A stretch of DNA of 61,043 nt from a virus, in IMG/VR virus record IMGVR_UViG_3300030117_002966, positions 1 to 61,043 of that record. One strand, 5' to 3'. A program made the position numbers and the translations under genes. This document shows, piece after piece, positions 6,838 to 14,739 of this stretch (position 1 is the first letter of the stretch; each line of letters starts with the position of its first letter). Below the pieces are notes generated by a model. That model saw nothing but the letters and a program-made list of their open reading frames with translations. It did not search any database and had not been told where the DNA came from.

Positions 6838-7102
6838 AAAACTAACAGTCTCAACTGATGAGGAACGCAAACAGTGGATGGAACTATTGAACAAAGCCAG
6901 TGATTATCATTATGATATGTCAGGTCAGTTCTCACCAGAAATACTAGGAGACACTGAGATGGAAGAAGTAGCTGAGATACACCGTGCATGGGGTAGAGCC
7001 ATTCACGATGCAGTAGCTCTTATCAATATGTGGGAAGTAAAATCAGAAGATGAGATACTTACACCCGATGGTACTGTCAACGTAACACCGGAGAATGAAT
7101 GA
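6821..7102 (+). CDS. Hypothetical acidic protein, 93 aa
   Basis: The product is acidic and helical, with ERKQWMELLNKASDYHYDMS and VAEIHRAWGRAIHDAVALIN as probable long helices and a disordered TPDGTVNVTPENE tail. It overlaps the MazG gene by 17 bases and the PolB start by 4. The position suggests an accessory to replication, but I recognise no family. Confidence 0.65.
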   Translation: MSVDIKKLTVSTDEERKQWMELLNKASDYHYDMSGQFSPEILGDTEMEEVAEIHRAWGRAIHDAVALINMWEVKSEDEILTPDGTVNVTPENE

Positions 7103-9330
7103 AAGTTCCTCTGATTGCAAGTATTAACAAACGCACAATAAACTTAGAGACTAAACAATTGATGGTCAAGATGTATAGGAACGGTGAGGCTGAGGCTGTA
7201 AAGTCTCCGTACACACCATACTTCTATACTGAGGACGAACATGGGGAGACAAAAAAGTTGATAGCTTCGGATAAGACAGTTCAACTGAAAAAACACCTCT
7301 ATATACCCGGTAAGGACCACGTCCCACGCCACGCACTCTTTGATGGTGGAAGAGAAACATTACTCGAAAGGCTTTGTATAGAACACCCTAAGTTCTTTGC
7401 AGACTACCCTAACGACAAAGATGTAAAATGCCTTGTGTTCGATATAGAAACACACTCCCCCGATGGTACCTTTCCTTTTGGAGAGAAGTATCCTATCGTT
7501 GCCATTGGCATTGTAACTTCCACTGGAGAGCGCAAAGTGTTCCTATGGGACAATGAAAATCAAGATGATAAGCAACTACTATGGGACTTCGCTAATTATA
7601 TACAGGACTATGACCCTGATATTATTACGGGGTGGAATCTTGTGGGGTATGATATTCCACAAATTCTCCACAGAGTCCGTTATAATCATATAAACGAAAC
7701 CCAATATAAAAAACATCTCAACCGAGATGGGTCTTCTTGGGGGTTTGAACCACCAAGAGATAACAGAGAACTTAAGATGAACGCTGGTGGTCGCGTTATA
7801 TTAGACCTGCTACGGTGGGCTAGACTCGATTATTCCCTTTCGGGTCTACCACGTGGACTCAAACAGGTATCTCAGGCATTTGGTCTGAATCCTATTGAGC
7901 TCGACTTTGCACACAAAACACTCATGGATTACCCCCTTAATGAAATAGAGGACTATGTGTTGTCAGATGTCGATTGTACATTATTTATGTATAACCACTA
8001 CTTTCCACAAATACAATACGTAGCAGAGGTTCTATGCGTACCACTGGCAACCTATGTTAACGCCCCCAGTAGCTATATTACGAAAATATTGCAGGGGAGG
8101 AGCTTATTCGAGCAGGGCATAGTAGCGCTTGATAGAAACAAAGAGCGTCATCCTGATATCTTTAGATTCGATAAAGGTAACTATCAAGCTGCGCACATTG
8201 AACTATACAGGCAGGGTTATGAAGCTGAGAACTACAAAGTAGATTTCAGTTCTTATTATCCCTCCATAGCGATGGCTCTCAACTTAGGACCTGATACCAC
8301 TAAGATTATAGGGTATGATGACTACACACCTGATATAGAATTTAAGGATGGTATACTGTATGTGCCTGACAATAAAGTAAGTAAACGTTTGATGGTTAAA
8401 ATAGACACAGACAAGAAGAGTTGTTTATATACCATGTGTAAAGAGTTCAAAGAAATGCGAAAACCTTATAAGCTTGGTAAGACTAAGGAAGATAAGAGCA
8501 AGTCTGATGCTCTTAAAATAATGGTGAATACTTTCTATGGTGCAAACGCTAATCCTTATATTTCTTACGGCGATATGGGCGTCGGTCTTACTATTACAGC
8601 AGTTGCCCGTTGGCTCTTATTATCGGCTGTCGACATCATCCGTGCTCGGTATGGAAAAGATTCTGTGGTTTATGTACATACAGATGGGATTAATACTAAT
8701 GTGGATGTGGACGTCGATTGGCTAACTAAACGCCTACAAATGTTGATGAAACACCATCTACCTTTCGTTGAATCTGAAAATATTACAATGGATAAAGATA
8801 TATTCAAAGAAGGAGTTTGGATACAGGTTGGTAATTATATATTGCGTAACTTGGATGGTAGTGTTACAAAGCATGGAAGCACATTTAAATCAAAGAGCCG
8901 CTCTATATTCTATAATAAGGTGTTAGATAGGTTATCAGATGCCCGATTAAATAACACCGTGACAAATTCTTTTGTCGATAAATTATACGAGCTGGACGAA
9001 TATGTTTTAGAAGATTTTATTATGCGTAGGTCTACTAATAGAGGTTACGATGACTATAAATCAGAAACCGACTTAACAGTTCAGTTGATGAATCTTGGTA
9101 AACAAATAGGGATGGAACCGGCAGAAGGAACTACTTACTTCTATGCTAAGACCAAAGAAGGCTACAAATTAAAAGAACAAATAAAATCTATAGAAGAAAT
9201 AGATATTACCTACTACTGGGATACAATATCTAACCTACTAATTAAGTTTGGATTGAAACAACAAGTCAAAAAGAAACCACCTCTAACAATGTTAGATAAG
9301 AAACAACAATCATTAGCTGAGTGGATATGA
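7099..9330 (+). CDS. polB: Family B DNA polymerase with 3'-5' exonuclease
   Basis: The 743-aa product carries the exonuclease motifs VFDIETHSPDG (ExoI, D115/E117), ITGWNLVGYDIP (ExoII) and YVLSDVDCTLF (ExoIII). The polymerase motifs are VDFSSYYPSIAMAL (motif A, D382) and KIMVNTFYGANANPY (motif B). Motif C reads YVHTDGI (525-531) where the family has Y-x-DTDS: the first Asp is His527, Ser is Gly530, and the second Asp (D529) is kept. The length is normal for an archaeal or phage PolB, and no intein interrupts it. It is coupled by overlap to the genes before and after and should be the replicative polymerase. Confidence 0.95.
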   Translation: MKVPLIASINKRTINLETKQLMVKMYRNGEAEAVKSPYTPYFYTEDEHGETKKLIASDKTVQLKKHLYIPGKDHVPRHALFDGGRETLLERLCIEHPKFFADYPNDKDVKCLVFDIETHSPDGTFPFGEKYPIVAIGIVTSTGERKVFLWDNENQDDKQLLWDFANYIQDYDPDIITGWNLVGYDIPQILHRVRYNHINETQYKKHLNRDGSSWGFEPPRDNRELKMNAGGRVILDLLRWARLDYSLSGLPRGLKQVSQAFGLNPIELDFAHKTLMDYPLNEIEDYVLSDVDCTLFMYNHYFPQIQYVAEVLCVPLATYVNAPSSYITKILQGRSLFEQGIVALDRNKERHPDIFRFDKGNYQAAHIELYRQGYEAENYKVDFSSYYPSIAMALNLGPDTTKIIGYDDYTPDIEFKDGILYVPDNKVSKRLMVKIDTDKKSCLYTMCKEFKEMRKPYKLGKTKEDKSKSDALKIMVNTFYGANANPYISYGDMGVGLTITAVARWLLLSAVDIIRARYGKDSVVYVHTDGINTNVDVDVDWLTKRLQMLMKHHLPFVESENITMDKDIFKEGVWIQVGNYILRNLDGSVTKHGSTFKSKSRSIFYNKVLDRLSDARLNNTVTNSFVDKLYELDEYVLEDFIMRRSTNRGYDDYKSETDLTVQLMNLGKQIGMEPAEGTTYFYAKTKEGYKLKEQIKSIEEIDITYYWDTISNLLIKFGLKQQVKKKPPLTMLDKKQQSLAEWI

Positions 9331-10202
9331 ACGAATGTCAGTGTTGTGGTACTAAATACACTCCAACTAAAGGTAGAGAATGGAAAAAGTTTTGTAGTCC
9401 CAAATGTTCGAATTGGTGGGAGACTTGGGTTACTAGAGACACTCGCGTAACATTTTCTGGAGCACGTTGCTTAGGTTATGACACTGGTGTTAACAAAGAA
9501 ACGCGTCGTGGTACCTGTGATTGGTGTGAAGAAGAATTTGAATATGAAACAAGTTTTAACAAAAATAAACAAACTCACAAAAAAGAACCTGCAATGTGTT
9601 CTAAACAATGTATGGAGTCATCTAGAGATTGGACTCGAATAAGAGAAGGTGAAATATCCTATTGGTATCAACTAAATGAATCATATGAAAAAAGAAGAAG
9701 GTCTGCGTGGCCTATGGATTTCAACCAAAATTGTTGGACCGCAACTAAAAAGAATAAAGACCGTGGTATCGAAGGAGATATAGATGCTGACTATTTATGG
9801 AGTATAAGAAGGACACATTGCCCTGCATTAGGTTATAAGTTTAAAGTAGGTGAAAAGGCTAATAGAAAAACTGGACCAAAGAACTGGGTAGATGGACCTG
9901 CCTTAGATAAATTTATACCTGAACTGGGTTATGTTAAAGGTAATGTATACTACATTAGTAATAGAGCAAATAGAATTAAAGCTGACGCTGATTGGTATGA
10001 AGTAATGCAGGTAGCAATATGGATGTTAGGGATAACTTTATATACTAAGGTTAGATATATTAATATACGGACAGCACGTTTGCTGCTCCGGCCCTCAGGG
10101 GAAGTGATAAAATGGATGAAAAAGAAAGTAAACCGTTGTCTGCATTTTTGTCAGACGCAGAAGTCAAAGTTGTTTGGCGTGAAGAAGAGAGAACGAAGGT
10201 AG
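9327..10202 (+). CDS. Zinc-finger/HNH endonuclease VII-like protein
   Basis: ATG 9327 overlaps the PolB stop. The N-terminal half has repeated metal motifs: CQCC...CSPKC, then CDWC...CSKQC. The central CWTATKKNKDRGIEGDIDAD block and later LDKFIPELGYVKGNVYYISN plus RANRIKADADW match the pattern of phage HNH/endonuclease VII-like proteins (usual wording: SLDRIDP..GY..GNV..V...NRIK). It could resolve branched DNA or be a homing-type nuclease beside polB. The last ~45 residues are basic and overlap the next gene by 91 bases, so the true C-terminus is less certain. Confidence 0.6.
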   Translation: MNECQCCGTKYTPTKGREWKKFCSPKCSNWWETWVTRDTRVTFSGARCLGYDTGVNKETRRGTCDWCEEEFEYETSFNKNKQTHKKEPAMCSKQCMESSRDWTRIREGEISYWYQLNESYEKRRRSAWPMDFNQNCWTATKKNKDRGIEGDIDADYLWSIRRTHCPALGYKFKVGEKANRKTGPKNWVDGPALDKFIPELGYVKGNVYYISNRANRIKADADWYEVMQVAIWMLGITLYTKVRYINIRTARLLLRPSGEVIKWMKKKVNRCLHFCQTQKSKLFGVKKRERR

Positions 10203-10306
10203 GAAGAGGAATGATAACGAATGATGATGAAAATTTTGTATACCTTACAGGAGAGAAGGGTACCGTTATTGTTAACAAAAGAGATATTATAGCTATAAAA
10301 CAATAG
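10112..10306 (+). CDS. Small beta-barrel-like protein, 64 aa (Sm/OB-like?)
   Basis: GTGAT lies 8 bases before ATG 10112. GRGMITNDDENFVYLTG followed by EKGTVIVNKRDIIAIKQ has the alternating strand pattern and GxV..xxI..I ending typical of Sm-like or other small SH3/OB barrels. No catalytic motif is seen. It overlaps the upstream nuclease-like frame by 91 bases. A GC-rich hairpin (CGGACAGCACGTTTGCTGCT region, about 10069-10091) precedes it and may decouple it from upstream translation. Confidence 0.55.
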   Translation: MDEKESKPLSAFLSDAEVKVVWREEERTKVGRGMITNDDENFVYLTGEKGTVIVNKRDIIAIKQ

Positions 10307-10315
10307 AGGTAATTA

Positions 10316-11815
10316 ATGTACAAAAACGATAATAAGAACGATATGGATACTGTGGGGAAGGTCCACAGAGAGTTAGAATTTAAGAACAACCCAACCACAA
10401 AAGGTAAACTAAGGATTATGCCTATATCAGATAGTCCGTGGGCACCTACAGGTTTTGGAACTAACACAAAAAATATATCATGTATATTTAGTAACTTAGG
10501 ACATCACATAGGATATGGAGGATGTCAAAATGCTATGCATACTAAGTGGACTACTCCTTGGCCTTTAGGTCAGACTGAGAAAGAAGCTGAGATGGAACTT
10601 CTACCTATTATGTTTATGGGTCAAGAAAGATTTGGTGAAAGAAGTTTTCCTCATTGGGTAGGTAATTTCTCACCTGATTTAGTGTTTGGTCATTTAGATT
10701 TTCAAATGTTTAAACATGTGTCAGATGCAAAGTCACCTCAAGGTGTACAGATGTCATTTAGAAAACCTGATGGTACATTATATAATAGAAAAGAAAGAAT
10801 GGATATGATGAACAAAGCATTCAAAGAGATGTCAAAAGGAGCTAAGTGGAAGTTTGCATGTATCATACCTTATGACGGACAACCAACTGTACCAGAGTGG
10901 CAATATCAAATAGACAGTTTAGACTATGGTATATCTATGGCACGCTATGGTCAGATAGGATTGAAAAAAGATTTTGGTTGTGACACAACATATATACCTC
11001 ATGGTGTAGATACTAATTTATTTAAACCTATAATGAAACCTAAGTATGGTAAAGAAGAAAAACCAGACGCATTTATAGTAGGGTGTGTAGCTAGAAATCA
11101 ACACCGAAAGAACCTACCACGTCTAATAAAAGGATTTGCTCAGTTTGTAAAACAAAACAATCTCAGCCCAGACCAAGCTAAGTTAATATTACATATGGAT
11201 TGGAATGATACTATGGGTTGGAAATTCCCAGACTTTGCTAAACATTATGGAATAGAGGATTATTTAATGCCACCACTTATGGGTGTATTAGACCATGGTG
11301 AAGCAATAACAGAAGAAGGTATGGCTCATCTTTACAATTGTATGGATGTATTTGTACTACCAACTGGTGGTGAAGGGTTTGGTATACCTACATTAGAAGC
11401 TATGGCTTGCGGTGTGCCTGTTTGTGCTACTAATTATACTACCTCTTATGAACTCATAAAGTGTGATGATGCTTCTAAGGAAGACATACCTATGTACCCA
11501 TTGGGTGGTCATCACAATGACCCATCACCGAATGGTAGAGATGAATTATTAGAAGAGGATATTTGTGAGAGAGGTATATTACTACCATATAAAGATATGT
11601 GGTGGGACACCCCTAACAGAGCAGCACCACAAAGAGCTATATGTAGTGAGAATGCTATAGCACAAGCATTAGAATATTATTATAAAAACCCTGCTAAAAA
11701 ACTTGCAGCTGGTAAAGCCGGAAGGGCTCATGCACTCAAGTATTATAGTTGGGAGGTTATAGGACAAAAGTGGACAGATTGGATAAATAAAGTATCCAAG
11801 GATATAAAGAAATGA
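10316..11815 (+). CDS. GT4-family glycosyltransferase (GT-B fold)
   Basis: The 499-aa product opens with RIMPISDSPWAPTGFGTNTK, the typical N-domain start of GT4 enzymes. The C-domain has FIVGCVARNQHRKNLPRLIK (donor-binding loop), LILHMDWND, and GEGFGIPTLEAMACGVPVCA, the E-x7-E nucleotide-sugar motif. It transfers a sugar from an NDP-sugar to an unknown acceptor. GAGGTAAT precedes ATG 10316. The first 30 residues (YKNDNKNDMD...) look disordered. It is the only sugar gene on the early strand; the others form a separate operon at 50-54 kb. Confidence 0.85.
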   Translation: MYKNDNKNDMDTVGKVHRELEFKNNPTTKGKLRIMPISDSPWAPTGFGTNTKNISCIFSNLGHHIGYGGCQNAMHTKWTTPWPLGQTEKEAEMELLPIMFMGQERFGERSFPHWVGNFSPDLVFGHLDFQMFKHVSDAKSPQGVQMSFRKPDGTLYNRKERMDMMNKAFKEMSKGAKWKFACIIPYDGQPTVPEWQYQIDSLDYGISMARYGQIGLKKDFGCDTTYIPHGVDTNLFKPIMKPKYGKEEKPDAFIVGCVARNQHRKNLPRLIKGFAQFVKQNNLSPDQAKLILHMDWNDTMGWKFPDFAKHYGIEDYLMPPLMGVLDHGEAITEEGMAHLYNCMDVFVLPTGGEGFGIPTLEAMACGVPVCATNYTTSYELIKCDDASKEDIPMYPLGGHHNDPSPNGRDELLEEDICERGILLPYKDMWWDTPNRAAPQRAICSENAIAQALEYYYKNPAKKLAAGKAGRAHALKYYSWEVIGQKWTDWINKVSKDIKK

Positions 11816-12177
11816 ATTTAGTATTTGGAATGGATGGGGTCATTTGTACTCCATGTAAAGACTATCATGAGATAGAACGCGCAAAACCATTAACGAATGT
11901 CAAAGAATTTATGACATGGTTAATAAAAAATGAACATCATATAACCATATGGTGTAAGAGACCCAACTCATTAGATTGGGTAATGGCAACAAAAGAATGG
12001 TTAGCTGATGAAGGTATACCTTACAGTCGTCTATTGTTTGATAGACCTTATAACCCAGTGATGGTGAGTGAAGCACCACCTAATGCCAAGTATTATAAAC
12101 ACGATACCGATTTAGATATCGTAGCAGATATGTTTGAGGAATGGAAAAATGAAGAAATTAGTAGACAACAGAAATAG
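11812..12177 (+). CDS. HAD-like protein lacking the nucleophile Asp
   Basis: The 121-aa product is a short capless HAD-like domain starting NLVFGMDGVICTP. In HAD phosphatases this is hhhhDxDG; here the nucleophilic first Asp is Gly6 while the second (Asp8) is kept. The middle (ITIWCKRP) fits motif II with its Thr missing. KYYKHDTDLDIVADMF fits motif III/IV. The loss of the nucleophile suggests a non-catalytic or binding role. It is coupled to the glycosyltransferase (4-base overlap). Confidence 0.6.
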   Translation: MNLVFGMDGVICTPCKDYHEIERAKPLTNVKEFMTWLIKNEHHITIWCKRPNSLDWVMATKEWLADEGIPYSRLLFDRPYNPVMVSEAPPNAKYYKHDTDLDIVADMFEEWKNEEISRQQK

Positions 12178-12466
12178 AACAGCTGAGTTTCTAGGAAGCG
12201 TAGGGCCTATAGTAAAGGTCACTTGGCATGATGCCGCTAGTACTTTCAAAGAGTATAGAATCAATGCTGAGAACCCATCAGAACATCTCACTACGTGTGA
12301 GACAGTGGGTGAAATGGTAGCAAAAGATGATAAGGCTATGGTTTTAGTTATGCATGGTTCACAGTGTGATGGTGCAGACATCATGGCTATCCCTACAGAT
12401 TGGGCACAGGAAATAGAAATATTAAAAGAATGTACTTCAGAGAGTTTGGAATCCCCGCAAGAATAG
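12149..12466 (+). CDS. Hypothetical protein, 105 aa
   Basis: I start it at ATG 12149; the upstream TTG would add five residues. It overlaps the HAD-like gene by 29 bases. The N-terminal half is beta-rich (FLGSVGPIVKVTWHDAAS), the middle VAKDDKAMVLVMHGSQCDGA is also strand-like, and the end is acidic. No family is recognised. It overlaps the primase start. Confidence 0.6.
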   Translation: MKKLVDNRNRTAEFLGSVGPIVKVTWHDAASTFKEYRINAENPSEHLTTCETVGEMVAKDDKAMVLVMHGSQCDGADIMAIPTDWAQEIEILKECTSESLESPQE

Positions 12467-13497
12467 CCCGTTGTTACAACGTTGAACAGCTAGAGGAAAA
12501 GGTAGCTGAGTTTAATGGTCAGAAGAACTGCTACACCAGTGTGTTTGTTTTTGATGACACTACTGATAAAGCAGAAGGAAAAACTAATTATGACTCTGCT
12601 GTTATAAATACTATCTGGTTTGACTTTGACGACGAAAAGAATGTGAAAAAATGTTTAATGGACGTAAGAAGATTTATAAGGCAGTATTGCAAACCGAACG
12701 GAATTATCCCAAGGATATATCTTACAGGGGGGAAGGGCTTTCAAATGAATATAGACCTATACTCCCACGTGGACTTGTCGGATACTATCAAAAGAGACAT
12801 GCTAAGAAATTACTTAACCTTCTTAAAAAAGAAGTACAATCTTAAAACACTAGACCAAGCCTGTATAAACAATAGTGTAGCTTGTCTCCGAAGAATACCA
12901 AACACTAAATACATATCTAAAATAACTAAAGAACCTACAGGGGTGTGGTGTGTTCAACTTACTGTTGAAGAAGTTATGAAGATGTCTATTGAAGAAATAT
13001 ATGGTATGGCAGCTGAGCCACGAGAAGAAGAAATAGAAAGCAACAAGAGTAAGAAAGCATACAGACATTTTGTTGAGTATATGTGTGATGAAATGGACAT
13101 ACAGCATAATGTATCTTTAGGCGTAGCTTACCTTTTAGATAAAATTAACAATACTATAAGCCCTATTAAGCATAGCTCTATACAGCATGATTATATTATG
13201 CCCCCTAGAAAATGCATTATAGAGCTCATAGAGCATAATATAGAGCGTGGACATAGCAGCCACGAGGAAAATAAAATAATTGGTATGGAGTTAATCAACG
13301 CTGGTTACTCCAACCCTGACATTCATTTTGTATTCGAGAGTATCTATAACGAGCCCGGCCGAGACTGGGGTTGGTATACTGAGAACCCTAACAAAGCTGG
13401 ACACATCATAGAAAACATGAGAGACAAAGCTTTAAATAGATATTCGAAGGATAAATTAATACAAATGGAAATCTGCAAGGACAATTGTTCTTGTTGA
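12430..13497 (+). CDS. Archaeo-eukaryotic primase: PriS-like catalytic domain fused to PriL-CTD-like domain
   Basis: From ATG 12430 the product is 355 aa. The catalytic PriS/AEP part has INTIWFDFDDE (D65, D67) as the metal-binding motif, LTGGKGFQM (98-106) for the S/T-G-G-x-G-x-H motif with Gln replacing His, and VACLRRIPNT for the later Arg motif. The C-terminal part, from about residue 255 (MPPRKCIIELIE, then HSSHEENKIIGMELINAGYS), matches the PriL C-terminal domain. One Cys there plus CKDNCSC at the extreme C-terminus give four cysteines, as for the PriL 4Fe-4S cluster. It should make primers for PolB. Confidence 0.8.
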   Translation: MYFREFGIPARIARCYNVEQLEEKVAEFNGQKNCYTSVFVFDDTTDKAEGKTNYDSAVINTIWFDFDDEKNVKKCLMDVRRFIRQYCKPNGIIPRIYLTGGKGFQMNIDLYSHVDLSDTIKRDMLRNYLTFLKKKYNLKTLDQACINNSVACLRRIPNTKYISKITKEPTGVWCVQLTVEEVMKMSIEEIYGMAAEPREEEIESNKSKKAYRHFVEYMCDEMDIQHNVSLGVAYLLDKINNTISPIKHSSIQHDYIMPPRKCIIELIEHNIERGHSSHEENKIIGMELINAGYSNPDIHFVFESIYNEPGRDWGWYTENPNKAGHIIENMRDKALNRYSKDKLIQMEICKDNCSC

Positions 13498-13513
13498 TAG
13501 TGAGGTCTTAACT

Positions 13514-13882
13514 ATGGCAACATTAAAAAGATTAGAGAAACGTATGAACGAAGTAGAAGCTTGGATGAAAGCTTTCGAGAAAGGAACTGGGCCTGCTCAG
13601 ACCATGGAAAACATGAACTGGCTACTCAGTCAAGCACGCAGTGTTGGAGATACTTTACAACAAGTAAATAAAGTAAATGCAGAAATGCAACAGCATCTTC
13701 AATCGAATGCATCGATAGTTGAAGCATTCATGGACAAACATGACATGGTTCGCGATTGGCAATCATTCTTAGCAGAATTACAAGAGGAACAAGAAAATGC
13801 CGTTCAAGAGCAAGAAACAGAGAGCTTGGATGTACAAGAACAAGCCGGCGATGGCGAAGAGATGGGAGAAGGAGACGCCTAA
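13514..13882 (+). CDS. Coiled-coil protein with acidic tail, 122 aa
   Basis: The N-terminal KRLEKRMNEVEAWMKAFEKG and later MNWLLSQARSVGDTLQQVNK are long amphipathic helices. The C-terminal 40 residues are very Glu/Gln-rich (EEQENAVQEQETESL) and probably disordered. An acidic tail after a coiled coil recalls scaffold or SSB-partner proteins. No family is recognised. It follows the primase after 16 bases; a separate frame starting inside it (13851) encodes a basic micro-protein. Confidence 0.65.
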   Translation: MATLKRLEKRMNEVEAWMKAFEKGTGPAQTMENMNWLLSQARSVGDTLQQVNKVNAEMQQHLQSNASIVEAFMDKHDMVRDWQSFLAELQEEQENAVQEQETESLDVQEQAGDGEEMGEGDA

Positions 13883-13955
13883 AGGCGCCAAACTTCCAAC
13901 CAAAGTCAAACGCAAGGTAAAAAGAAAAACTACGGGACGCCGTAAGAAAAAGTGA
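13851..13955 (+). CDS. Highly basic micro-protein, 34 aa
   Basis: ATG 13851 to TGA 13953-13955 is read in a different frame from the acidic tail it overlaps. The product is almost half Lys/Arg (VKRKVKRKTTGRRKKK end). Basic peptides of this type also occur in the 46-47 kb cluster. It may bind DNA or RNA. The overlap with a low-complexity acidic frame makes it less certain. Confidence 0.4.
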   Translation: MAKRWEKETPKGAKLPTKVKRKVKRKTTGRRKKK

Positions 13956-13959
13956 TATC

Positions 13960-14112
13960 ATGGCAAAAAAAGCTAGCAATAAAGAAGACGTTGACGTCAA
14001 AGAAGAGGTAGTCGTTGAGACACCTAAAACAGAATATGAATTGGTACCGGACGCACAAGGAAGAATGTGGAAGGTAGACAAGGATGGAAATAAAATAGAG
14101 AGGGCCGAATAA
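13960..14112 (+). CDS. Hypothetical micro-protein, 50 aa
   Basis: ATG 13960 to TAA 14110-14112. A charged N-terminus (KKASNKEDVDVKEEVVVE) precedes YELVPDAQGRMWKVDKDGNK, which reads as a small beta hairpin. The stop's last base is the first of the next ATG. No family is recognised. Confidence 0.5.
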   Translation: MAKKASNKEDVDVKEEVVVETPKTEYELVPDAQGRMWKVDKDGNKIERAE

Positions 14113-14165
14113 TGTGTTGTTGTAAAGACTGCTCATGCACAAGCGATTGTTGTAAGGAGGAGTAA
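14112..14165 (+). CDS. Cysteine-rich metallothionein-like micropeptide, 17 aa
   Basis: ATG 14112 to TAA 14163-14165 encodes MCCCKDCSCTSDCCKEE, with 7 Cys in 17 residues. The CCC, C-x-C and CC arrangement is that of metallothioneins. It overlaps the upstream stop by one base. The coding sequence ends in AAGGAGGAG, which doubles as a strong ribosome site for the next gene, so the frame could exist partly because of that. A metal-buffering role is inference. Confidence 0.4.
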   Translation: MCCCKDCSCTSDCCKEE

Positions 14166-14576
14166 ATGAAAGTTAAAGAACTTAAAGCAGCCCTAAAAGA
14201 ATTAGGTCTTCCAATAAAAGGTAAGAAGGCTGAGTTAGAAGCAAGATTAGCAGAAGCTCAGTTACCTGAGGAAGAAGAAGCTATTGAAGATGAAGTTGTC
14301 GAGGAAGTAGCTCAAGAAGAACTCGAAGAGGAAGTTGAAGAAGTAGAAGAAGAAGTTGAAGAAGAAGAGGAGGTTGTTACTCTAGAAATAGAAGAAGAAC
14401 CTATGGACAAAGTTAAACCAGTTCACAATCCTTTAACTAACATCTTGAGATTCAACCCTCGCACCGGTGACCGTGAACCTATGCAAGTTAAAAAACTTGA
14501 CATACAAGAACACATCAACGGTGATTATGGTATGGGCGATATTATATTACCCCAGACCGACGAAGAAGAAGAATAG
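14166..14576 (+). CDS. SAP-domain DNA-binding protein with acidic region
   Basis: AAGGAGG (14154-14160) precedes ATG 14166. Residues 1-32 (KVKELKAALKELGLPIKGKK, then ELEARLAEA) form a clear SAP helix-extension-helix motif, which binds DNA. A long Glu/Val run follows (about 36-80), then a folded-looking C-terminus with NPLTNILRFNPRTGDREPM. The acidic linker resembles those of archaeal and phage DNA-binding accessory proteins. It may organise viral DNA or link replication proteins. Confidence 0.75.
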   Translation: MKVKELKAALKELGLPIKGKKAELEARLAEAQLPEEEEAIEDEVVEEVAQEELEEEVEEVEEEVEEEEEVVTLEIEEEPMDKVKPVHNPLTNILRFNPRTGDREPMQVKKLDIQEHINGDYGMGDIILPQTDEEEE

Positions 14577-14666
14577 ATGGGTATTCTTTCTTCACTAAGT
14601 CGCTGCAAGTGTAATCCTGATAAAGATTGCACTTGTGGTAGACGAGTCTTAACAGACTATAAATAG
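14577..14666 (+). CDS. Cys-rich micro-protein, 29 aa
   Basis: ATG 14577 directly follows the SAP gene stop, and TAG is at 14664-14666. The core CKCNPDKDCTCG has two C-x-C pairs, again a likely metal-binding knot, next to basic residues. The T-rich stretch just after it (14667-14672) may end the transcript before the RNR promoter. Confidence 0.45.
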   Translation: MGILSSLSRCKCNPDKDCTCGRRVLTDYK

Positions 14667-14687
14667 TTTTTTGAAATTTAGAAAAAG

Positions 14688-14697
14688 GCTTTTATAG
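14688..14697 (+). promoter_or_regulatory. Promoter of the ribonucleotide reductase unit
   Basis: AAGGCTTTTATAG is a BRE/TATA match in the only sizeable gap (14667-14739) of this strand. The start is expected near 14718. The short leader contains GGAGTGGT just before ATG 14740. The TAGTTTTTTG at 14664-14673 could terminate upstream transcripts. Confidence 0.6.
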
Positions 14698-14739
14698 TAG
14701 CCCAAACTATAGTAATGGACCGCAATTTGGAGTGGTAAA

